A DNA stretch of 64,000 bases from JAXLSZ01 sp046330315 (GCA_046330315.1 JAXLSZ010000004.1:248001-312000), one strand, 5' to 3'; counted from the first letter of the stretch, positions 44,882 to 53,208 are shown. A program made the numbers and translations. The notes: generated by a model from the letters alone, not told the origin.

Positions 44882-45326
44882 GCGCGGCTTCGCCCTCGAG
44901 GTGAGGCGGCTCACATACAGCGACCTGCCGGCGGTGATCTCGATCGAGCGCCGCTCCTTCCCCACCGCCTGGTCGCTGGCGATGTTCGTGCTCGAGCTCT
45001 CCAAGCCCCAGGGCATCTGCCTGGCCGCGATGCAGGGCGAGAGGCTGGTCGGCTACCTGGTCTGCTCGCGCTACGACCAGGTATGGCATCTGATGAACGT
45101 CGCCGTCGACCCCGAGGAGCGCCGCATGGGGGTGGCGACCCGGATGATCGCGCGCCTGTTCGAGCAGGCCGGCGGCGAGCTGCCCTTCACCCTCGAGGTG
45201 AGGGTCACCAACCGCGAGGCGATCACCATGTACGAGGGCCTCGGCTTCCGCTCGGCGGGCGTCCGCCGCCGCTACTACCACGACAACGGCGAGGACGCGC
45301 TGATCATGTGGCTGGACCCCGTCTGA
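44847..45326 (+). CDS. rimI: Ribosomal-protein-alanine N-acetyltransferase (GNAT)
   Basis: 159 aa. GNAT fold: IERRSFPTAWSLAMFVLEL, YLVCSRYDQVWHLMNVAVDPEERRMGVATRMI (acetyl-CoA loop RRMGVA), TLEVRVTNREAITMYEGLGF and VRRRYYHDNGEDALIM. RimI acetylates S18 in E. coli and is typically linked to tsaB and tsaD, as here. GTG 44847 lies inside tsaB; the first 15 residues are probably unstructured. Confidence 0.9.
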   Translation: MSETTHPRATAERGFALEVRRLTYSDLPAVISIERRSFPTAWSLAMFVLELSKPQGICLAAMQGERLVGYLVCSRYDQVWHLMNVAVDPEERRMGVATRMIARLFEQAGGELPFTLEVRVTNREAITMYEGLGFRSAGVRRRYYHDNGEDALIMWLDPV

Positions 45327-45375
45327 GCGGGCGTCCGCCCGCGTCGGGCGCGGAAGCGAGCGATCGAGGCATCGA

Positions 45376-46428
45376 GTGACCATGGATGCCAGCGAACGAG
45401 AGCGGCGCGCGCGGGCGGAGTCGATCCTCGCTGTCGAGACGTCTTGCGACGACACCTGCGCGGCAGTGCTGGAGGGGGCCCGGATCCGCTCCAGCGTGAT
45501 CTCCTCGCAGACGGCGCACGAGGAGTTCGGCGGCGTGGTCCCGGAGATCGCCTCTCGCCAGCACCTCGCCCTGGCGGTGCCGGTGGTCGAGGCTGCGCTG
45601 CGGGAGGCGGGGGCCCGGCTCGAGGACCTCGACGCCGTCGCGGTCACCGCCGGGCCCGGGCTGATCGGAGCGCTGCTGGTCGGGCTGACCACCGCGAAGA
45701 CGCTGGCGGCGGCGCGCCGCCTCCCGCTGATTCCTGTCGATCACCTGCAGGGGCACGTGGCCGCGAACTTCCTCGAGCCGGAGCCGCTGGAGCCCCCCTT
45801 CCTCTGCCTGATCGCAAGCGGCGGTCACACCCTCCTGGCGGGGGTGGAGGAGCACGACTCGCACCGGGTCCTGGGCCAGACCCTCGACGACGCCGCCGGC
45901 GAGGCCATCGACAAGGCAGCCCGCATGCTGGGGCTCGGCTTCCCGGGGGGCCCCGCCCTGGAGGAGCTGGCCCGCGAGGGCGATCCCGACGCCTTCCCCT
46001 TCCCGGTGGCGATGGCCGGCGGGCCGGGCCTCGACTTCTCCTTCAGCGGGCTGAAGACGGCCCTGGCCTACCGCTGCCGCGACCTCGAGAGCGAGCGGGG
46101 CGGCCTCGGCGGGCACCGCGCCGACCTCGCCGCCGGGTTCCAGGCGGCGGTGGTCGGGCAGCTCTGCGCCCGCCTGGAGCGCGCGCTCGACGACGGGCGG
46201 TGGCGTGCGGCCGCCCTGGGCGGCGGGGTTGCCGCCAACGGCCCCCTGCGCGAGCGGGTGCGGGAGATCTGCGAGGCGCGCGGTCTGCGGCTGAAGCTGG
46301 TGGAGCCGGCGCTCTGCACGGACAACGCGGCGATGATCGGCTCCGCGGCGCGATTCGCGGCGGCCGTCCCCTACCCGGACTACCTCGCATATGACGCCTT
46401 CGCGAGCGGCGACGGCACGGGCGGGTGA
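45376..46428 (+). CDS. tsaD: tRNA N6-threonylcarbamoyltransferase TsaD
   Basis: 350 aa catalytic subunit for t6A. ILAVETSCDDTCAAVL, VPEIASRQHLALAVPVV, GPGLIGALLVGL, HLQGHVAANF (metal His pair), ASGGHTLL, DDAAGEAIDKAARMLGLGFPGG, FSFSGLKTAL and GGGVAANGPLRERV are all present. GTG 45376 or ATG 45382. Its TGA overlaps the GTG of the glutaredoxin-like gene (GTGA). Confidence 0.95.
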   Translation: MTMDASERERRARAESILAVETSCDDTCAAVLEGARIRSSVISSQTAHEEFGGVVPEIASRQHLALAVPVVEAALREAGARLEDLDAVAVTAGPGLIGALLVGLTTAKTLAAARRLPLIPVDHLQGHVAANFLEPEPLEPPFLCLIASGGHTLLAGVEEHDSHRVLGQTLDDAAGEAIDKAARMLGLGFPGGPALEELAREGDPDAFPFPVAMAGGPGLDFSFSGLKTALAYRCRDLESERGGLGGHRADLAAGFQAAVVGQLCARLERALDDGRWRAAALGGGVAANGPLRERVREICEARGLRLKLVEPALCTDNAAMIGSAARFAAAVPYPDYLAYDAFASGDGTGG

Positions 46429-46670
46429 TCGTCGTCCTCTACTCCAGGCCGGGCTGCCACCTCTGCGAGGAGGCCCGGAAGAGGCTGCTGGCGATCCGCG
46501 CCGAGGGCCGGGACTTCGAGCTTCGCGAGGTCGACATCGAGGCGGAGGAGGATCTTCACCGGCGCTACCTCGAGCGCATCCCGGTGGTCGCGGTGGCGGG
46601 CCTTGTCGTCTCCGAGCTGGTGCTGGACGAAGCCGCGGTGCGGGCGAGGCTCGATACTGTGGGGGCATGA
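46425..46670 (+). CDS. Glutaredoxin-like protein (DUF836 type)
   Basis: 81 aa thioredoxin-fold protein beginning VVLYSRPGCHLCEEARKRLL with Cys11-x-x-Cys14, and cis-Pro in RIPVVAVAG. GTG start coupled to tsaD. The last four bases overlap the rex ATG, and the rex -10 box lies inside its last codons. The neighbouring redox repressor Rex makes a redox function plausible. Confidence 0.85.
   Translation: MIVVLYSRPGCHLCEEARKRLLAIRAEGRDFELREVDIEAEEDLHRRYLERIPVVAVAGLVVSELVLDEAAVRARLDTVGA
46655..46660 (+). promoter_or_regulatory. -10 box of a leaderless rex promoter inside the upstream gene
   Basis: TACTGT (preceded by GA, reading GATACTGT) ends 6 bases before the rex ATG at 46667, so rex can be transcribed separately from the tsa operon. 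Confidence 0.4.
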
Positions 46671-47338
46671 TCGAGCCGGGAACAATCGAGCCGGCCGCGG
46701 CCGCGGGGCTCGGCCCCGACGGCGAGCGCCTCTCCCTGGGGGTCGCCGCGCGTCTCTCCCGCTACCTGCAGGTGCTGACCCAGGCGCGCAAGATGGGAAG
46801 GGAGACGATCTCCTCGCAGGAGCTCTCCGAGTACACCCACATCAACCCGACCCAGATCCGCCGCGATCTCTCGGGCTTCGGGAAGTTCGGCAAGCGCGGG
46901 GTCGGCTACAACGTCGACTCGCTGGTCTCGGAGATTCGCAAGATCCTCCGGACCTCCGGAAAGCACAACATCGCGCTGTTCGGCGCGGGCAACCTCGGGC
47001 AGGCGATCGCCAGCTCCGACATCTTCGCCGACCACGGCTTCCAGATCGTCGCCATCTTCGACGTCGACCCCGGAGTGGTGGGGATGCAGGTCGGGGACAT
47101 GAAGGTCCGCGATTTCGCCGAGATCGACAGCGTCGTTGCCGAGGAGGAGATCGTGGTCGGCGTGCTGGCGGTCCCGGCAGACGCCGCCCAGGATGTCGCC
47201 GACCGCCTGGTGGAGGCCGGCGTGAAGATCATCTTCAACTACTCCGAGCAGCTCCTCCACGTTCCGCCCGAGGTCACCGTTCACACCTCCAGCCCGGCCG
47301 TCGACCTGCTCTACGCGCTCTACTTCTACCTGGCCTAG
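46667..47338 (+). CDS. rex: Redox-sensing transcriptional repressor Rex
   Basis: 223 aa. An N-terminal winged helix (RLSRYLQVLTQARKMGRETISSQELSEYT, HINPTQIRRDLSGFGKFGKRGVGYN in family form) is followed by the NADH-binding Rossmann motif NIALFGAGNLGQAIA and FDVDPGVVGMQVG. It senses the NADH/NAD ratio and represses respiratory and fermentative genes. No ROP-like TTGTGAA operator was recognised at its own promoter. Confidence 0.95.
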   Translation: MIEPGTIEPAAAAGLGPDGERLSLGVAARLSRYLQVLTQARKMGRETISSQELSEYTHINPTQIRRDLSGFGKFGKRGVGYNVDSLVSEIRKILRTSGKHNIALFGAGNLGQAIASSDIFADHGFQIVAIFDVDPGVVGMQVGDMKVRDFAEIDSVVAEEEIVVGVLAVPADAAQDVADRLVEAGVKIIFNYSEQLLHVPPEVTVHTSSPAVDLLYALYFYLA

Positions 47339-47364
47339 CCGCCTTGGCCGCCGTCGGCCTCGAC

Positions 47365-48507
47365 ATGGACCTGGCTCGCGAGACCTTCGAGGGCTCGACC
47401 GACTTCACGGTCGGGCTGGAGGAGGAGTTCGCCCTGCTTGACCCCGACTCGCTCGAGCTCCAGCACCGCTTCGAGGAGCTCCACGCCCTCTGCCTGCTCG
47501 ACGACCTCCTGGCCGAGTCGGCGGCCGGCGAGCTGATCTCCTCGGAGATCGAGATCCGCTCGGGGCGGTCGGAGAGCTTTGTCGAGGCGGTCGAGCGCCA
47601 GCGGGAGCGCCGGGTCCGGCTCTTCGCGCTGGCCTCCTCGCTGGGTCTCGGCCTGGCCGCGATGGGGACCCACCCGTGGGCGAACTACCTAGACCAGCAG
47701 ATCATCGACACGCCCCACTACCGCCGCCTCCAGCACGATCTCGGCTGGGTCGCCCAGCGCAACAACACCTGGAGCATGCACGTCCACATGGGGATCCGAG
47801 GCGCCGACCGGGCGATCGCCGTCTGCGACTGGCTGCGCGAGCTTCTCCCGCCGCTGCTGGCCGTCTCGGCCAACTCGCCCTTCCTCGACCGCCGTGACAC
47901 CGGCCTTCACTCGGTGCGGACCGAGATCTTCACCCGCACCTTCCCCCGCTGCGGGATCCCGGGGCGGTTCACCGCCTGGAGCGAGTACGCGGACTTCATC
48001 GGCCTGCTGGAGGGCACCGGTTCGGTGGTCGAGTCCACCCAGCTCTGGTGGAGCGTGCGCCCCCACCACAGCTTCGGCACGGTCGAGGTGCGCATCTGCG
48101 ACGCCCAGACGCGGGGGGACGAGTCCTTCGCCCTGGCGGGGTTGATCGCCGCCTGCATCGCGCAGACGGCGATCGACTACGACGAGCACGGCTACGGCGG
48201 GCGGGGGCTGCCGTTGCGCGACCGCGAGATCGAGGAGAACCTCTGGCGCGCCATCCGCTACGGAATGGACGGCGAGATGATCGACTTCCGCTCGGGGACC
48301 ACGAAGCCGACGGCCGCCGTGGTCGAGGAGCTGATCGCCTGGACCGAGCCGGCCCGCTCGCAGCTTGGCATCGAGGTGGATCTCCCGGCCCGCAACGGCG
48401 CCCAGCGCGCCCGCGCGGCGCTGGAGGGGGGCGAGACGATCGAGCAGGTCTACCGCGCCACCCTCGCCGACACCGCCGCCACCTACGCGGCCGGCTCTCG
48501 GGTGTGA
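47365..48507 (+). CDS. Carboxylate-amine ligase, YbdK/GCS2 family
   Basis: 380 aa. Signatures: FTVGLEEEFALLDPDSLELQ, ISSEIEIRSGR, AMGTHPWANY, AQRNNTWSMHVHMGI, ANSPFLDRRDTGLHSVRTEIF and VRPHHSFGTVEVRICDAQT. YbdK-type enzymes have weak glutamate-cysteine ligase activity. A role in a low-molecular-weight thiol or other amide synthesis is possible but unproven. ATG 47365 chosen; an upstream in-frame TTG 47344 is also possible. Followed by a perfect 22-bp palindrome. Confidence 0.88.
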   Translation: MDLARETFEGSTDFTVGLEEEFALLDPDSLELQHRFEELHALCLLDDLLAESAAGELISSEIEIRSGRSESFVEAVERQRERRVRLFALASSLGLGLAAMGTHPWANYLDQQIIDTPHYRRLQHDLGWVAQRNNTWSMHVHMGIRGADRAIAVCDWLRELLPPLLAVSANSPFLDRRDTGLHSVRTEIFTRTFPRCGIPGRFTAWSEYADFIGLLEGTGSVVESTQLWWSVRPHHSFGTVEVRICDAQTRGDESFALAGLIAACIAQTAIDYDEHGYGGRGLPLRDREIEENLWRAIRYGMDGEMIDFRSGTTKPTAAVVEELIAWTEPARSQLGIEVDLPARNGAQRARAALEGGETIEQVYRATLADTAATYAAGSRV

Positions 48508-48521
48508 AGTTGCCCCGCCCC

Positions 48522-48570
48522 GCCGAGCTTCAGGTTTCCGCTGATTACCAGCGGAAACCTGAAGCTCGGC
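48522..48570. terminator. Perfect 22-bp palindrome, copy 2 of the repeated element
   Basis: GCCGAGCTTCAGGTTTCCGC plus TG (48522-48543), loop ATTAC, exact complement (48549-48570). It follows the YbdK stop by 14 bases. The right arm equals that of the 43189 element, so the two are copies of one mobile or conserved terminator-like sequence. Confidence 0.8.
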
Positions 48571-48737
48571 CAGGACGTTCCCTCGAGCCCACCCGAACCT
48601 GACCCTAGGGCCAGTCTGGCGAGCAAGGTGTGCACGTCGGTCGGCACTCTGCTCGACGTGATGGGCCACGCCCTGATCAACCAGCTCAGCATCCCGGCTA
48701 CAAGGCGCGACGAGGGCTCGGCCGATAGCCTGGCACG
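48571..48737. other. Gap before the coupled small ORF
   Basis: A GTG at 48628 opens a 37-codon frame with no -10 box or Shine-Dalgarno sequence and is not called. The only clear site is TAGCCT at 48726-48731. Confidence 0.3.
48726..48731 (+). promoter_or_regulatory. -10 box of a leaderless promoter for the 33-codon ORF
   Basis: TAGCCT ends 6 bases before GTG 48738. Confidence 0.4.
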
Positions 48738-48839
48738 GTGATCGTCGCTGACTCGATCCCGGGCGGAGACCGGACGGCCTTCGACCTCGCCGGTTTCTCC
48801 CTCCGGGAGCAGCTCCCCGAGCCCCGTCCGCAGCGATGA
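48738..48839 (+). CDS. Candidate leaderless 33-aa ORF coupled to the repeat-protein gene
   Basis: GTG 48738 opens MIVADSIPGGDRTAFDLAGF ... ending EPRPQR. Its TGA overlaps the next ATG (ATGA at 48836-48839). It starts at the leaderless distance from a -10 box. It may be a true small protein or a translated leader that delivers ribosomes to the repeat-protein start, which has no Shine-Dalgarno sequence of its own. Confidence 0.45.
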   Translation: MIVADSIPGGDRTAFDLAGFSLREQLPEPRPQR

Positions 48840-49678
48840 ACGGCCCGGACGTCCCGAGAAAGGGTGAGGGCGCCGCGCAGCCGAACCCGGATTCGGGCGG
48901 TGGCACGGCCGACCCCCGTTCGGGACCGGGCGCAGGGGCGTCCGAGCAAGGGCCCGGCGAGGCGGCGGAGGGACCGGGCGCAGGGGCGTCCGAGCAAGGG
49001 CCCGGCGAGGCGGCGGAGGGACCGGGCGCAGGGGCGTCCGAGCAAGGGCCCGGCGAGGCGGCGGAAGGGCCGGGCGGAGGGGCGTCCGGTGAGGCATCGG
49101 AAGGGCCGGGCGGAGGGGCGTCCGGTGAGGCATCGGAAGGACCGGGCGCAGGGGCGTCCGGTGAGGCAGCGGAAGGACCGGGCGGAGGGGAGCCCAGCGA
49201 GGCCGAGATCCGCGCCGCCCTGGAGCAGCAGCTCCGCGAGGTGCGGGTCGAGGATCTGCTCATGCAGAGCATCGCCAGCCTCGTCAACCTGACCGCGCGG
49301 CGGATCGCCAAGCCCGACGAGCGCGACCTCGGCCAGGCGAGGCTCGGGATCGAGGCCGTGACCGCGCTGGTCGATCTGCTGCCGGCCGAGGTGGCGGCGC
49401 AGATCGAAAACGCGCTCGCCGAGTTGCGAATGCTCTTCGCGAAGGCGGCCAGCGAGCGGCAGGGCGGTGGCGCTCCGCCGGGCGAGGCTGCTCAGGGCGA
49501 GGGAGCGCCGGGCGAGGGAGCGCCGGGCGAGGGAGCGCCGGGCGGGGCCGGGCAGGGCGGCGGCGCAGGGCGTGGGGGAGAGGCTCCCCGGACCCCGCAG
49601 TCCCCTCCCGAGGGCGGGCAACCTCCGCGGCGCGGGCCCGAGCCTCCTCCACGCCTGTGGACGCCCGGATCGGGCTGA
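48836..49678 (+). CDS. DUF1844-like helical domain flanked by long Gly/Pro/Glu repeats
   Basis: 280 aa. Residues about 30-120 are tandem repeats: three 16-residue units (GPGAGASEQGPGEAAE), then about four 12-residue units (GPGGGASGEASE). Residues about 125-205 form a helical domain, LLMQSIASLVNLTARRIAKP ... DLGQARLGIEAVTALVDLLP ... NALAELRMLFAKA, resembling DUF1844. The C-terminus is Gly/Pro-rich with GEGAP repeats and ends RLWTPGSG. No signal peptide, so cytoplasmic. Function unknown; the repeats are likely to vary between strains. Confidence 0.7.
   Translation: MNGPDVPRKGEGAAQPNPDSGGGTADPRSGPGAGASEQGPGEAAEGPGAGASEQGPGEAAEGPGAGASEQGPGEAAEGPGGGASGEASEGPGGGASGEASEGPGAGASGEAAEGPGGGEPSEAEIRAALEQQLREVRVEDLLMQSIASLVNLTARRIAKPDERDLGQARLGIEAVTALVDLLPAEVAAQIENALAELRMLFAKAASERQGGGAPPGEAAQGEGAPGEGAPGEGAPGGAGQGGGAGRGGEAPRTPQSPPEGGQPPRRGPEPPPRLWTPGSG
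48923..49207 (+). repeat. In-frame 48-bp and 36-bp tandem repeats
   Basis: 48-bp units begin at 48923, 48971 and 49019 and differ at only a base or two. 36-bp units follow at 49067, 49103, 49139 and a decayed one at 49175. The 36-bp unit is the 48-bp unit with an internal 12-bp loss. Confidence 0.9.
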
Positions 49679-49790
49679 ACGCGCGGATTTCCGTAATGTC
49701 TCACCTCCGCGGTCGCCGGGCGCAGCGACCACCGACGCAGATAGACTCCCGCGCCGCCCGATCCGGGAAAGACTCAATTAGGAGCCGAAC

Positions 49791-51872
49791 TTGACGGATT
49801 TTCTGACCAACTACGGTGTGGTCGTCGCGCTTGCGTGCGCAGGAGCGGCGATCGTCTACGGACTCGTGATCACCCAGCGCCTGCTCGGTCGCTCGGCCGG
49901 GAACGAGCGCATGCGCGAGATCTCCGGGGCGGTCCAGGAGGGGGCCGGCGCCTACCTGCGGCGCCAGTACACGATCATCGCTGCGGTCGCCATACCGCTG
50001 GTCATCCTCTTGGTCATCCTGCAGGACTGGAAGACGGCGCTCGGCTTCGTGATCGGTGGCTGTCTCTCGGGAGCGGCGGGATTCATCGGCATGAACCTCT
50101 CGGTCCGTGCCAATGCGAGAGTCGCCGAGGCGGCCCGCGGGGGCGTCCCGCCGGCGCTCGACGTGGCCTTCAAGGGCGGCTCGGTGACCGGGTTGCTGGT
50201 GGTCGGGCTGGCGCTGCTCGGCGTCGCCGGTTACTTCGGGATCCTCGTCCTCACCGACAACTCCGACAAGGCGGCGGTGGACGCGCTGATCGGGCTCGGA
50301 TTCGGGGGCTCGCTGATCTCCGTCTTCGCCCGTCTCGGCGGCGGCATCTTCACCAAGGCGGCAGATGTCGGTGCCGACCTGGTCGGCAAGGTCGAGGCCG
50401 GGATTCCCGAGGACGACCCGCGGAACCCCGCCGTGATCGCCGACAACGTCGGCGACAACGTCGGCGACTGCGCCGGCATGGCGGCCGACCTCTTCGAGAC
50501 CTATGCGGTCACCTCCGTCGCGGTGATGCTGCTGGGCGTCCTCACCTTCACCAGCGAGTACGCCCGTGAGGTCGCCATCTTCCCGCTGGTGATCGGCGGC
50601 GTCGCGATAATCGCCTCGATCATCGGGGCACTTTCGGTCCGCACCAAGAGCGACCGGGTGGAGGGCGCCCTCTACCAGGGCCTGATCGTTTCGGGGATCA
50701 TCTCCGTCGCCGCCTTCTATCCGATCACCGATTGGCTGATGGCCGACCCGCTCCGCCTTGGCTTCGCCAACGCAGGGGCCGACGCGGTCAGCGTCACCGA
50801 CCTCTGGCTGTGCGCCGTGATCGGCGTCGCGGTGACCGCCTTCCTGTTCGTGATCACCGACTACTACACGTCCACCCGGTTCCGGCCGGTCAGGACGATC
50901 GCCAAGGCCTCGGAGACCGGACACGCAACCAACATCATCCAGGGCCTCGCCCAGGGCTTCCAGTCCACGGCGGCCCCGGCGCTGGTGATCGCACTGGCGA
51001 TCCTCGCCGCCAACGAGCTGGCGGGCATCTACGGGATCGGCGTCGCGGTCATGGCCCAGCTCTCGCTGACCGGGCTGATCGTCGCGCTAGACGCCTTCGG
51101 ACCGATCACCGACAACGCCGGCGGCATCGCCGAGATGGCGGACCTCCCCGAGGACGTCCGCAACGTCACCGACCCGCTGGACGCGGTGGGGAACACCACC
51201 AAGGCGGTCACCAAGGGCTACGCGATCGGCTCCGCCGCCCTCGCCGCGCTGGTCCTGTTCGCGGCCTTCAAGAGCGAGCTCTCCGACGAGGCGCCACCGG
51301 GCTTCGACCTAAACGGCCTCTTCCACCTGACCTCGCCCGACGTCCTGATCGGGCTGATCATCGGCGGCATGATGGTCTACCTGTTCGCCGCCCTGGCGAT
51401 CGAGGCCGTGGGACGCGCCGGCGGCCAGGTCGTCGAGGAGGTCCGCAAGCAGTTCCGCGAGCACCCGGGGATCATGGAGGGAACCGAGAAGCCCGAGTAC
51501 GGCAAGACGGTGGGCATCGTCACTGCGGCAGCCCAGCGAGAGATGATCCTCCCCTCGCTGATCCCGATCGCGGTGCCGGTGATCGTCGGCCTGCTCAGCG
51601 TGGACGCGCTGGGGGGCCTGCTGATCGGGGTTATCGTCGTCGGCCTGTTCGCGGCGATCTCAATGACCGCCGGCGGCGGCGCCTGGGACAACGCCAAGAA
51701 GCTGATCGAGGACGGTGCCCACGGCGGCAAGGGATCCGAGGCCCACGCGGCCTCCGTGACCGGCGACACGGTCGGCGACCCCTACAAGGACACCGCGGGC
51801 CCGGCGATCAACCCGATGATCAAGGTCGCCAACATCGTCGCGATCCTGATCATCCCGATCGTCCACTTCTAG
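49791..51872 (+). CDS. hppA: K+-independent H+-translocating membrane pyrophosphatase
   Basis: 693 aa, about 16 helices. Catalytic loops: GGGIFTKAADVGADLVGKVE, DDPRNPAVIADNVGDNVGDCAGMAADLFE, FGPITDNAGGIAEM and GDTVGDPYKDTAGPA. The motif GNTTKA has Lys471, the known mark of K+-independent H+ pumps (K+-dependent enzymes have GNTTAA). It couples PPi hydrolysis to proton export at the membrane. TTG start, justified by AGGAG 6 bases upstream. A stable hairpin follows. Confidence 0.95.
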   Translation: MTDFLTNYGVVVALACAGAAIVYGLVITQRLLGRSAGNERMREISGAVQEGAGAYLRRQYTIIAAVAIPLVILLVILQDWKTALGFVIGGCLSGAAGFIGMNLSVRANARVAEAARGGVPPALDVAFKGGSVTGLLVVGLALLGVAGYFGILVLTDNSDKAAVDALIGLGFGGSLISVFARLGGGIFTKAADVGADLVGKVEAGIPEDDPRNPAVIADNVGDNVGDCAGMAADLFETYAVTSVAVMLLGVLTFTSEYAREVAIFPLVIGGVAIIASIIGALSVRTKSDRVEGALYQGLIVSGIISVAAFYPITDWLMADPLRLGFANAGADAVSVTDLWLCAVIGVAVTAFLFVITDYYTSTRFRPVRTIAKASETGHATNIIQGLAQGFQSTAAPALVIALAILAANELAGIYGIGVAVMAQLSLTGLIVALDAFGPITDNAGGIAEMADLPEDVRNVTDPLDAVGNTTKAVTKGYAIGSAALAALVLFAAFKSELSDEAPPGFDLNGLFHLTSPDVLIGLIIGGMMVYLFAALAIEAVGRAGGQVVEEVRKQFREHPGIMEGTEKPEYGKTVGIVTAAAQREMILPSLIPIAVPVIVGLLSVDALGGLLIGVIVVGLFAAISMTAGGGAWDNAKKLIEDGAHGGKGSEAHAASVTGDTVGDPYKDTAGPAINPMIKVANIVAILIIPIVHF

Positions 51873-51967
51873 GCCGCGGCACGTGGGAGCCCGCGCCCCG
51901 GGCCCGGCGGTCGGCCCGCGGCCGACGCGTGGACCCGGGAAACCCGGGCGCCGCGCGCACCCGCCCC

Positions 51968-52016
51968 GGCGAAACTGATCTTGAGCAACGCATAGGTGCT
52001 TATCTTCAGTTTCGCC
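51968..52016. terminator. Hairpin between hppA and the hydroxyacid oxidase
   Basis: GGCGAAACTGA (51968-51978) pairs with TCAGTTTCGCC (52006-52016). An inner AGCA/TGCT pair closes a loop containing ACGCATAGG. It is unusually AT-rich for the region and lies 95 bp after the hppA stop. Confidence 0.6.
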
Positions 52017-52050
52017 AGGGGGGGCCGGGCTCGGCGGGAGGCTCCGGGAC

Positions 52051-52056
52051 TAGGAT
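52051..52056 (+). promoter_or_regulatory. -10 box of the hydroxyacid oxidase transcript
   Basis: TAGGAT ends 7 bases before GTG 52064, the first of two duplicated start sequences. Confidence 0.5.
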
Positions 52057-52063
52057 GCGCCGG

Positions 52064-52087
52064 GTGAGCGAGGCCTGGGAGAGGTGA
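52064..52087 (+). CDS. Seven-codon leaderless uORF made by duplication of the gene start
   Basis: GTGAGCGAGGCCTGGGAG occurs at 52064 and again at 52084. The first copy reads MSEAWER then TGA, and this TGA lies within GTGA at the second copy, the true start (MSEAWES...). The 20-base shift is not a multiple of three, so the first copy became a mini-frame coupled to the gene. Confidence 0.5.
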   Translation: MSEAWER

Positions 52088-53175
52088 GCGAGGCCTGGGA
52101 GTCGGCGGTCAACGCTTCGGATTTCGAGCGGCTGGCCTCGGAGCGGCTCGAGGCCGCGGTCTTCGGCTACTTCGCCGGCGGCGCGGCGGACGAGGTCACC
52201 CTGCGCGAGAACCCCCTCGCCTGGCGCCGGTGGCGACTGCGCCCCAGGGTGCTGGTCGACGTCTCCGCGGTAAGCACCGAGGCGAGGATCCTCGGCGGCC
52301 CCTGCTCGATGCCGATCGGCGTCGCGCCGGTCGCCTTTCAGAAGCTGGTCGATCCCCAGGGGGAGGTGGCGATGGCCCGTGCCGTCGCGGCGGCCGGGAC
52401 CGTGATGTCGCTCTCGACGATCGCCACCTCGCGGCCCTCCGAGGTGGCCGCGGGCGCCCCCGGCGGCCGGCGCTTCTTTCAGCTCTACCGTTTTCGTGAC
52501 GAGGGGGTGACCCGGGCGCTGATGGAGGAGGCGATCGGCTCGGGCTTCGAGGCGATCCTGCTGACCGTGGACGCGCCACTCGTGGGGCGCCGCGAGAGCG
52601 ACCTCCGGACCAGATTCGCGGTTCCGGGGGACCTCGGGGTGCCCAGCCTCGAGGCGGCCCTTGGGGGCGGCAGGTCCGTCTCCCCGGGAGAGGTCTTCGC
52701 ACAGGTGGACGCGTCGCTCGTCTGGGAGGACCTCGACGACCTCGCCGCATCCTGCGAGGTCCCGGTCCTGCTGAAGGGCGTGCTCACCGCCGAGGACGCG
52801 GCGCTGGCGATGCAGCACGGCGCGGCGGGGGTGGTGGTCTCCAACCACGGGGGGCGCCAGCTCGACTGCGCGCCTGCCACCGCCGACGCCCTGCCCGAGG
52901 TGGTCGAGGCCATGGAGGGACGCGGAACCGTCCTTGTGGACGGCGGCATCCGGCGCGGCACCGACGTTGCGGTCGCCCTCGCCCTGGGTGCCGACGGGGT
53001 GATGGTCGGTCGCCCGGCGCTCTGGGGCCTGGCCGCCGGCGGGGAGGCGGGGGCGCGGCGGGTGCTCGAAATGCTGCGCGAGGAGCTCTCGCTGGCCCTG
53101 GCGCTCTGCGGCTGTGCCTCACCGGCCGAGCTCGGCCGGCGCCACCTGGTCCGGGCGCCCGTCGCAGGTCCCTGA
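52084..53175 (+). CDS. FMN-dependent 2-hydroxyacid oxidase/dehydrogenase
   Basis: 363 aa TIM-barrel flavoenzyme of the glycolate oxidase/lactate oxidase/lactate dehydrogenase family. FMN and substrate motifs: MPIGVAPVAFQKLV, LSTIATS, QLYRFRDEG, LTVDAPLVGRRESDLRTRF, VLLKGVLTAEDA, the catalytic His255 in VVSNHGGRQLD, and VLVDGGIRRGTDVAVALALGA. The N-terminus (ERLASERLEAAVFGYFAGGAADEVTLREN) is standard. Probable substrates are lactate, glycolate or similar; no cytochrome domain, so an oxidase or quinone-linked enzyme. Confidence 0.9.
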   Translation: MSEAWESAVNASDFERLASERLEAAVFGYFAGGAADEVTLRENPLAWRRWRLRPRVLVDVSAVSTEARILGGPCSMPIGVAPVAFQKLVDPQGEVAMARAVAAAGTVMSLSTIATSRPSEVAAGAPGGRRFFQLYRFRDEGVTRALMEEAIGSGFEAILLTVDAPLVGRRESDLRTRFAVPGDLGVPSLEAALGGGRSVSPGEVFAQVDASLVWEDLDDLAASCEVPVLLKGVLTAEDAALAMQHGAAGVVVSNHGGRQLDCAPATADALPEVVEAMEGRGTVLVDGGIRRGTDVAVALALGADGVMVGRPALWGLAAGGEAGARRVLEMLREELSLALALCGCASPAELGRRHLVRAPVAGP

Positions 53176-53194
53176 GGGGCACCGATCGGCGGCG

Positions 53195-53200
53195 TATATT
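53195..53200 (+). promoter_or_regulatory. -10 box of the first APC permease transcript
   Basis: TATATT ends 8 bases before ATG 53209 of a 10-codon frame. Confidence 0.45.
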
Positions 53201-53208
53201 CGGTTCGG

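Noticed and set aside
48628..48740. 37-codon frame from GTG 48628
   Set aside because: No -10 box, Shine-Dalgarno sequence or coupling supports it.
48836..49210. Collagen-like protein
   Set aside because: Gly-X-Y spacing is not kept through the repeats; units are 12 and 16 residues.
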